A DNA stretch of 43,128 nucleotides from JAWUWD01 sp034112085 (GTDB lineage Bacteria; Bacteroidota; Bacteroidia; Cytophagales; Cyclobacteriaceae), in NCBI GenBank assembly GCA_034112085.1, contig JAWUWD010000044.1, forward strand, positions 1-43,128, in the 5' to 3' direction. Below are positions 34,529 through 40,932 of this stretch, piece after piece. A program made the position numbers and the translations under genes. Under the pieces are notes generated by a model, which worked only from the letters and a program-made list of their open reading frames with translations, was not told the DNA's origin and did no database searches. Every line of letters starts with the position of its first letter. Within the stretch, counting starts at the first letter, position 1.

Positions 34529-35095
34529 ATGGAACAATTACTCTCTGACATACGTCAATGCACGATCTGTACCGACTCACTTGAGCTAGGGCCAAGGCCT
34601 ATCCTTGCGGCTCACAGACAAAGTAAAATTGCCATCATCGGCCAAGCACCGGGCTCAGTGGTACATCGTTCGGGTATTGCGTGGGATGATCTGAGTGGTA
34701 AAAACCTACGAGCATGGATGGGGATAGACAATAGCACTTTTTATGATGAAAAACAGATTGCACTGATCCCTATGGGGTTTTGCTATCCAGGAAAAGGGAA
34801 ATCTGGAGATCTACCACCCAGAAAAGAATGTGCTCCGCAATGGCATAGGCAAGTCTTCGAGCAAATGAAAGAGCTAGAATTGATACTGCTCATTGGGAAA
34901 TATGCTCAAGATGAGTATTTAAAAAAGCCTCAAAAGACACTAACAGCAACAGTGAAAAATTTCAAAGAGTATCTACCCCTACATTTTGTATTACCACATC
35001 CTTCTCCAAGAAATAATATTTGGCAGGCTAAAAATGAGTGGTTTAAGACCGATATCTTACCTGAATTAAAGTCATTCGTGAAATCTGTCTTGTAG
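34529..35095 (+). CDS. Uracil-DNA glycosylase superfamily protein
   Basis: A 188-residue cytoplasmic protein of the COG1573 type. Visible motifs are CTIC near residue 11, IGQAPGSVVHRSGIAWDD (about 33-50, the superfamily's GxAPG loop), LRAWMG, ALIPMGFCYPGKGKSGDLPP (about 78-97) and HPSPRNN near the C-terminus (the uracil-recognition loop). Classic family-4 enzymes carry a four-cysteine Fe-S cluster. Here the pattern C-x2-C plus one or two distant cysteines does not clearly complete it. Base-excision activity is therefore plausible but unproven. It is a single gene, divergent from arginine decarboxylase. A slightly longer start five codons upstream is possible. Confidence 0.85.
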   Translation: MEQLLSDIRQCTICTDSLELGPRPILAAHRQSKIAIIGQAPGSVVHRSGIAWDDLSGKNLRAWMGIDNSTFYDEKQIALIPMGFCYPGKGKSGDLPPRKECAPQWHRQVFEQMKELELILLIGKYAQDEYLKKPQKTLTATVKNFKEYLPLHFVLPHPSPRNNIWQAKNEWFKTDILPELKSFVKSVL

Positions 35096-35105
35096 ATACT
35101 GCAGC

Positions 35106-35178
35106 TTTGCCAAAATTGACCCAACACTTGGAACAGTCTTGCAATATTTAAACTAGATTATCTGAGAAATTTGGCAAA
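35106..35178. repeat. Long-range inverted repeat between convergent genes
   Basis: TTTGCCAAAATT (35106-35117) and AAATTTGGCAAA (35167-35178) pair at 11 of 12 positions across a 49-base loop. They sit in the 99-base spacer where the glycosylase and lipoprotein genes converge. It may cap transcripts from both sides. The loop is long for a terminator and there is no T-run. Confidence 0.4.
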
Positions 35179-35194
35179 CTTACTTCCAATATAG

Positions 35195-36094
35195 CTACTC
35201 CAGCTTCATGCCTTTCCCACTGACAGAAGACACATTGAAGAAGCCAGCAACCTGTTCCTCTGTACTATCAGAGTTGATATTAGTCGTCACATTCTCGAAA
35301 GGAGCGGCAAAGATCTCACCAAACCCACCATCCCGCTGTGTCTGAATCTTCACTTGTTCCAAGAAGTAAAATGCCTCATTAGTGATCGATAATATCTCTA
35401 CATACAATGAATCGCCCGGTTGATAGAGAACTGTCGCCAATTCCTCGTCCAATTCCTGCACACCACTTTGAATTGGCTGTATGAATACCACACCGTCCAC
35501 ATTTCCTCCTGCACTAAAACCTGCATCAAATGCCGTGTTAAGCTCAAATGGTTTGTTCAGAAACTGACCATTCTTATACGCTTTGATCCAGTAAGTATCT
35601 CCAGATCCCTCTAAATCGGTCGCTAAAAACTCCCCTTCATAACCTTCATCTTGAAAGGCATCTTCCTCAAAGAATGTAAACTTGATCTCTTCTACCTCTG
35701 GTACTCGATTGATCTGTGACACAGCAGTATATACTCTACCGTCCACCAGTGTGACGTTCAGGCTATAACGCTCTCCTATTGTAGCAAAGAAATCTGTATT
35801 TGTTGCTGGATCCCAGTCATAAGTACCTGCCTGACTAGACGCTGTGAAGTCGATGACTTCGTTAGCTGAATTAAACACCCTCACAGATGCACCAGCGATT
35901 CCCGTTGGCGTATTATTGTCAAAATAGGGCTTAGTCTCTGAGATGATGATTTTCTGTAAACCTGGTTGATCAGTAATCCAAGCATCAACCACTACAATGG
36001 CGGGAGCATCTTTGAGATCAATATCAATAACTTCTTCACAACTATTGAATCCGAGGATCAATAGGAATAATGCAATATATGTAGTGTTCTTCAT
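35195..36094 (-). CDS. DUF4249 outer-membrane lipoprotein (paired with TonB receptor)
   Basis: A 299-residue protein with lipobox ending at C19 (LGFNSC). It is followed by the DUF4249 opening pattern DAPAIVVVDAWITDQPG...SETKPYF, then Ig-like beta sandwiches and the family's YWIKAYKNG segment. It starts at the ATG giving the signal peptide; the upstream extension overlaps the receptor gene. It begins four bases after the TonB-dependent receptor stop codon, a tight operon. By analogy with SusD-type partners it may cap or assist the receptor at the cell surface. This role is not established for DUF4249. Confidence 0.87.
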   Translation of the reverse strand: MKNTTYIALFLLILGFNSCEEVIDIDLKDAPAIVVVDAWITDQPGLQKIIISETKPYFDNNTPTGIAGASVRVFNSANEVIDFTASSQAGTYDWDPATNTDFFATIGERYSLNVTLVDGRVYTAVSQINRVPEVEEIKFTFFEEDAFQDEGYEGEFLATDLEGSGDTYWIKAYKNGQFLNKPFELNTAFDAGFSAGGNVDGVVFIQPIQSGVQELDEELATVLYQPGDSLYVEILSITNEAFYFLEQVKIQTQRDGGFGEIFAAPFENVTTNINSDSTEEQVAGFFNVSSVSGKGMKLE

Positions 36095-36098
36095 CTTT

Positions 36099-38462
36099 TT
36101 AAAAATTGAAATTGTAGGAAATAGAAGGAACAAAACTTCCTATGATTGAAAATTGTGTGGCTTGCGTATTCGGTGATTCTGTAATTATTGGTCTTCCTTG
36201 CTCTTGTGCAAAGAATATTGAGAATGGATTCTTACGTGCATACACATTATATACTGAGATCACCAATTCGTCCATATTCTTACGCTTCTCACCATTTTTG
36301 ACTCTTCTGAGTTTTCTGGTAAAAGATAAATCCAATCGATGCGTAGCTGGCGTCTTGAGCCCATTCCTAGAATCGTAATAGTCAAATGGAATAACATATC
36401 CTTGTTGTTCGAATCTAGAAGTTGGGGCTGTTACCGGAGCACCTGTCACATAGGTAAAGTTTGCTGAAAGAGAACTTCGATCGTTGAAATCATAGTTTCC
36501 AAAAACCGTCAGGTTATGCAGTTGATCAAATCGTGCAGCATACCATTCATCATCATTGATTCCATCAGTTAATAGCTCAGATTTAGAGAGCGTGTAACTC
36601 ACCCATCCGTTGACCTTACCGGTGTTTTTCTTCAAACTCAATTCAAGTCCATATGCTCGACCTATTCCTGAAATCAAGTCCCCTTCTATGAGTTCATTGA
36701 TCAATAGATCAGCGCCATTTACATATTCTACTTGATTTTTCGTATTTCTATAATATACCTCAGAGGAGAACTCTAGTCCCCTCTCTCCTATACGATTGTT
36801 GAAATAACCAAATGCATATTGATCACCCTGCTGTGGTTTGATATTGTTAGTACTTGGTGTCCAAACATCAATAGGCGTAGAAGCTGCCGTATTAGAGATC
36901 AAATGCACGTACTGATTAGTTCGCGTATAACTCGCTTTGATTGAACTCTTATCATCAAGACTATAACTTATGGAAGCTCTTGGTTCGAAGTTACTGTAAG
37001 ACTGAATAGATTCTCTTGGACCTACTTCCGTAATACTCGTCACGGTTTTTCGCTCTCCTGGTTCAGTATCTTGGTATTCGTACTTGTTACCCGGTCCGTA
37101 GTATTGGAAGGCTGACCAGCGTACTCCATACCTCAGTGTGATTTTATCTCCAATTTTTTGCTTGTTGTCGATATACAGTGCATTCTCTAAAGCAAATTTA
37201 TCATCTAGGCTAATATCTGTAGAGATACCGTCAGATACTCCAATAGACTCTGCCGGTCTGAAACCGTAATAGATCGCCTCCCCACCGAAAGTCAATTCGT
37301 TGTTGGCATTGACATAATAGTCAAAAGTAGGTTTGACGGTATAGGTCAGTATCCTGGACTTCCAGTCAAACTTATCCAGGTCATTATCACCGAAGCTAAA
37401 ACCGTAATCATACTTACTGATGAAAAAAGAGGTGTTAGAAAACAATCGATCGCTGAACAAATGATTCCATCTCAAAGTAGTCGTTGTACTCCCCCAGTCA
37501 AAACCCTGTCTTTCATCGAACTTGAATACATCACGCCCAAAGTATCCAGAGAGATACAATCTGTTATTCTCATTGATGTTGTAGTTTATTTTGGTAGTCA
37601 AATCATAGAAATATAAACTCGCATCTCCTGTGAATGGCTTAGCGAGTATATCAATATAAGATCTACGCCCTGCGATTATGAACGAGGACTTATCCTTCTT
37701 GATTGGACCTTGAACAGCCAGTCGACTGAAGACCGTTCCTATACCTCCAGATACTTCCAGTTCTTTAGCATTACCCTCTTTCAGCCTAACATCTAGTATA
37801 GACGAAAGACGTCCGCCATAATTTGCTGGAATTCCTCCCTTGATCAGTTTGACATCTTTGACCGCATCAGGATTGAATACCGAAAAGAAACCGAAAAGGT
37901 GAGATGAATTATATACTGGGGCATCATCTAATAAGACTAGATTTTGTCCTACACCACCCCCACGTACGTTGAAACCCGATGTTCCCTCACCAACAGAACT
38001 AACTCCTGGTAGCAGTTGAATACTTTTCAAAACGTCCACTTCTCCAAATAGAGCTGGTATCTTCTTTATCGTACTGATTTGCAGTTTCTCAGTACTCATC
38101 TGAACACCCTGCACATCAAAATCTTCCGTGCTGGTCACGATTACTTCATCCAGTTGTTCGGCATCCGAAGACAACTCGACCGTGATGGTCTGATTTTGAT
38201 CGAACATCACAGTTTTCGAGATCGTGGTAAATCCTATATAGCGGTAATCTAGCTCATATTCCCCTTCCTCTAAGCTGAGTGAATAGAATCCATAAACATT
38301 GGAAGTAGTCCCTGTAGTGGTTCCTTTAACCAAAATAGTGGCACCAATTAAAGTCTCACCATTTTGAGCGTCTTTAATATATCCACTTACCGTTCTTTTT
38401 ACTTGACCTACCGCAAATATTGAGGTGAAAATAAAGCATATTAATAATATTTGTCTTTTCAT
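36099..38462 (-). CDS. TonB-dependent receptor with carboxypeptidase-regulatory-like domain (copy 1)
   Basis: A 787-residue outer-membrane transporter. It has a signal peptide (1-19) and a CarboxypepD_reg-like beta sandwich (about 22-105, VSGYIKDAQNGETLIGATI, GFYSLSLEEGEY). A plug domain (about 115-235) has GVSSVGEGTSGFNVRGGG and KGGIPANYGGRLSSILDV. A 22-stranded barrel runs to the terminal phenylalanine (SYNFNF), the expected barrel-assembly signal. The ligand is unknown. It is followed at once by its DUF4249 partner. It is clearly paralogous to the receptor at the window end. A strong inverted repeat abuts its start codon. Confidence 0.92.
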   Translation of the reverse strand: MKRQILLICFIFTSIFAVGQVKRTVSGYIKDAQNGETLIGATILVKGTTTGTTSNVYGFYSLSLEEGEYELDYRYIGFTTISKTVMFDQNQTITVELSSDAEQLDEVIVTSTEDFDVQGVQMSTEKLQISTIKKIPALFGEVDVLKSIQLLPGVSSVGEGTSGFNVRGGGVGQNLVLLDDAPVYNSSHLFGFFSVFNPDAVKDVKLIKGGIPANYGGRLSSILDVRLKEGNAKELEVSGGIGTVFSRLAVQGPIKKDKSSFIIAGRRSYIDILAKPFTGDASLYFYDLTTKINYNINENNRLYLSGYFGRDVFKFDERQGFDWGSTTTTLRWNHLFSDRLFSNTSFFISKYDYGFSFGDNDLDKFDWKSRILTYTVKPTFDYYVNANNELTFGGEAIYYGFRPAESIGVSDGISTDISLDDKFALENALYIDNKQKIGDKITLRYGVRWSAFQYYGPGNKYEYQDTEPGERKTVTSITEVGPRESIQSYSNFEPRASISYSLDDKSSIKASYTRTNQYVHLISNTAASTPIDVWTPSTNNIKPQQGDQYAFGYFNNRIGERGLEFSSEVYYRNTKNQVEYVNGADLLINELIEGDLISGIGRAYGLELSLKKNTGKVNGWVSYTLSKSELLTDGINDDEWYAARFDQLHNLTVFGNYDFNDRSSLSANFTYVTGAPVTAPTSRFEQQGYVIPFDYYDSRNGLKTPATHRLDLSFTRKLRRVKNGEKRKNMDELVISVYNVYARKNPFSIFFAQEQGRPIITESPNTQATQFSIIGSFVPSISYNFNF

Positions 38463-38509
38463 TGAGTGTGTTTAGCATAGGACATCTCCATTAAACTAAA
38501 TACACTCAA
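38462..38509 (-). promoter_or_regulatory. Inverted repeat abutting the receptor start codon
   Basis: TTGAGTGTGTTTAG (38462-38475) and CTAAATACACTCAA (38496-38509) are reverse complements at 13 of 14 positions around a 20-base loop. In the receptor mRNA sense the hairpin would end on the A of the ATG. A TATTTAG box within the distal arm lies 18 bases from an upstream TTTG, so the repeat may also straddle the promoter. It is either an operator or a translation-controlling leader hairpin. Confidence 0.6.
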
Positions 38510-38577
38510 AATTGTTTAGCCAAATCAATAATAATATGAGAAAACTATTTTGTTCAAAAACTACACTAACTTGAAGC

Positions 38578-39597
38578 ATGGCAGAAATAAGTAGAAAAAA
38601 GCCCGTCTTCTCTATCAATGATGAATTGTGGTCTTATTTAAAAAAGTATGATCGAGAAGTAGATTTACCCATCACCTATTCAGAGTTGTTACGCTATGAC
38701 AATTCTATTCCATTGCTAGATCGTGACGATGAAGATACACTTTGGGAATCCGTATTCTATGCGCAAAGTGAAATGGAAGAGATCAACAATAACTTAAAAA
38801 AAATATACGCCATATTAAGAGCCAATGGAGATCTTTCGGTAATGGAGCATCTGTACATAGAGCGTATTGATTTATGCGTTTATGGAAATACTAAGCCTTT
38901 TCGTATCAGAGTAGTGAACAATATCAATGACAACTTTGACTACTTCTATGTGAAAAATGCAGATGCATCACGGATCTATGGCCTTGAACTAGAACACCTG
39001 CTGTCTCCCAATCGCATGAGTTTCTTTGTCTGTGATAAAACATTGATAGAAGAACATATTATAGGTATTCCTGGAGATATGTTTATCAATAAACATCTTG
39101 ACAAGGGCTATATTAATGAAATCAGACTTGCCAAGGAGTTTGTGAAGTTCAATGAGCGATGCTTTCTAAGACTTTTGGGAGACATGCACTCCAGCAATTT
39201 CGTAATAGATGTTACCCCGGATTTTGACGATGTTAGTTACCGAATAAGAGCAATTGATTTTGATCAGCAATCTTATGAAGGTCGAAAGACGATCTATATG
39301 CCGAAGTACTTTAAGCAGAATAACCCGCTAATAGATCTCGGTATGCGAAATATGACTGTGGAGACTATGAAGCAATATCAGAAGGAAGAAAGATCCCTAC
39401 TCGCCATCAGACTTAGGGCTTCTTATGAACAGATCAATGAGTTATTGCGGTCCATGGAGAATGATGTTATATCTTCCTCAAAAAACATCAACCAACTCAA
39501 AAAAGATTTGGCTAACCACTATAAGGATGATAATTTTCTAAAATTCACCAAAATGGGAGAACTCGTAAAGGCTAGCCTGGAGACGGTGTTAAGATAG
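38578..39597 (+). CDS. Unknown protein with kinase-fold (APH-like) landmarks
   Basis: A 339-residue soluble protein without signal or membrane segments. I recognise no named family, but kinase-type signposts appear in the correct order: YFYVK with K126 (beta-3 lysine), E137/E139 in YGLELEH (alpha-C), a hinge-like LIEEHIIGIPGDMF (156-169), a catalytic loop GDMHSSN (201-207, D202 and N207), and DFD (227-229, metal site) 20 residues later. This is the HGDxHxxN...DFD layout of aminoglycoside-phosphotransferase-like kinases, although the first His is replaced by Leu200. The N-terminal 110 residues form an extra charged helical domain with PITYSELLRYD. The C-terminus is a coiled-coil-like helix. 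It is encoded opposite to the receptor pairs and between them. Substrate is unknown. Activity is inferred. Confidence 0.7.
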   Translation: MAEISRKKPVFSINDELWSYLKKYDREVDLPITYSELLRYDNSIPLLDRDDEDTLWESVFYAQSEMEEINNNLKKIYAILRANGDLSVMEHLYIERIDLCVYGNTKPFRIRVVNNINDNFDYFYVKNADASRIYGLELEHLLSPNRMSFFVCDKTLIEEHIIGIPGDMFINKHLDKGYINEIRLAKEFVKFNERCFLRLLGDMHSSNFVIDVTPDFDDVSYRIRAIDFDQQSYEGRKTIYMPKYFKQNNPLIDLGMRNMTVETMKQYQKEERSLLAIRLRASYEQINELLRSMENDVISSSKNINQLKKDLANHYKDDNFLKFTKMGELVKASLETVLR

Positions 39598-39620
39598 TTT
39601 CGTAAATATTAAAACTCAGT

Positions 39621-39986
39621 TTAACTTGTATAAAACCCAACCGCCTCATCAAAGATTTCGTGAATAGTCTCCACAGATATGTCTTCATTGGGATTAATAG
39701 ACATGACTTTCATCTTCTTGCGGTCACCTTGATCAAGAGATGGGTGATCAATGGATAGTCCCTTTACGATGCCGATGTAAGGGTGCTGTGTTTTCTTATC
39801 CATCCAGAGATAGCAGAAGGGCTTGTTCCTATAATAGAAGAAAGGTAAGCCGTATTTGCGATGCTCAGTGAGATCATCGCTGTAACTGGATATTATCACA
39901 CGAAGAGCCTGAAAGGTACTCCTCACAGGCTCTTCGTATTGAATATAGAATTTTTCTAATGGGCTTATTTTTTGTTCCTCTTCCAT
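39621..39986 (-). CDS. DUF1801 family protein
   Basis: A 121-residue cytoplasmic protein with the DUF1801 (YdhG-like) pattern: LEKFYIQYEEPVRSTFQALR at the N-terminus, HRKYGLPFFYYRNKPFCYLW in the middle and aromatic-rich strands after it. The family adopts a small alpha/beta fold and has no agreed biochemical role. It converges with the kinase-like gene with a 23-base gap. It reads in the same direction as the DUF4249 gene 65 bases upstream, so it could be the tail of that receptor operon. Confidence 0.85.
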   Translation of the reverse strand: MEEEQKISPLEKFYIQYEEPVRSTFQALRVIISSYSDDLTEHRKYGLPFFYYRNKPFCYLWMDKKTQHPYIGIVKGLSIDHPSLDQGDRKKMKVMSINPNEDISVETIHEIFDEAVGFYTS

Positions 39987-40051
39987 CTTATCAAGGTAGT
40001 CTTCTAATATCGTGATTTGCTTTGAGTATTTGAAATCAGTAGAACTTCTTA

Positions 40052-40921
40052 TTAGCTTGGATCTTTTACAATCATAGAAATACGATCAACAGCACTGGTC
40101 TGAAAATAACCTAGGGCACCACCTGTCAGATTGGTTCTAGGATTGGAAGGCACTGCCCCGAACATGCCACCATCATTATTCAATACATTGAACAAATCAG
40201 TATAATAAACATAGCCTTGTCTCGTCAAACTATAAAACTCGACAGTAGCTGTGTCATTTTCAGCAAAATACCCGGCAGTCGCTATATCATGAATATCCTC
40301 CCCTACAAACGTATCCTCTGCAAAGTACATGTCTGATTCAAAGTCTTTAAGTATTATTCCGTTCTTGTAGTATTTGAATAGATAAAAATCTTTTGTTTCT
40401 TGAGGTTCTTGGGCAAAGAAAAATACTTCTAGAAATTCATCAAAATCCAATCCTGGAATTTCATCATTAGGGTCTCTGTCTCTTAGATCTTCATCTACTT
40501 TGACCGTCAGTGAATCCACGCTCGTAACTCTCAGTAAAACATCGCTTCCTGTATAGCTCTTACCTCCATGAGACACGGTCATGGTATAGGCATTGCCTAC
40601 TTGTCCTGCAAATTCGTTCTCAGAGAAGTAATATCCATCAGCGGCTATATCATCAGTGTCATTATGAATAAAGTTATAAGTATTGCCTTGGTTATCAGAG
40701 ACTTCTACCTGGGCATCTTTCACGACCGGTGCAGCTCCGGGGATTCCATAGTTTTTGGTCTGGGTTACCAGAATGAAGTGCCTTGACATTTCGTTGGTCA
40801 CCAGTCCTTCGATCACCAGCTGGGTAGGTGCTTGCTCTGCATCAAGCTCAAATGGACTGTCACACGCTATTATCAACATAGTTGATAATGCGACAAGTGT
40901 ATATTTTATATTTTTAAGCAT
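40052..40921 (-). CDS. DUF4249 outer-membrane lipoprotein (copy 2)
   Basis: A 289-residue protein with lipobox ending at C20 (LIIAC). It then has the family pattern APTQLVIEGLVTNE...VTQTKNYG, Ig-like strands and a KDFYLFKYYKNG segment equivalent to that in copy 1. It starts 11 bases after the stop of the second TonB receptor, mirroring the arrangement of copy 1. The mature regions of the two copies are only distantly similar, which points to an old duplication or different ligands. Confidence 0.85.
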   Translation of the reverse strand: MLKNIKYTLVALSTMLIIACDSPFELDAEQAPTQLVIEGLVTNEMSRHFILVTQTKNYGIPGAAPVVKDAQVEVSDNQGNTYNFIHNDTDDIAADGYYFSENEFAGQVGNAYTMTVSHGGKSYTGSDVLLRVTSVDSLTVKVDEDLRDRDPNDEIPGLDFDEFLEVFFFAQEPQETKDFYLFKYYKNGIILKDFESDMYFAEDTFVGEDIHDIATAGYFAENDTATVEFYSLTRQGYVYYTDLFNVLNNDGGMFGAVPSNPRTNLTGGALGYFQTSAVDRISMIVKDPS

Positions 40922-40932
40922 CTTGATCTAAA

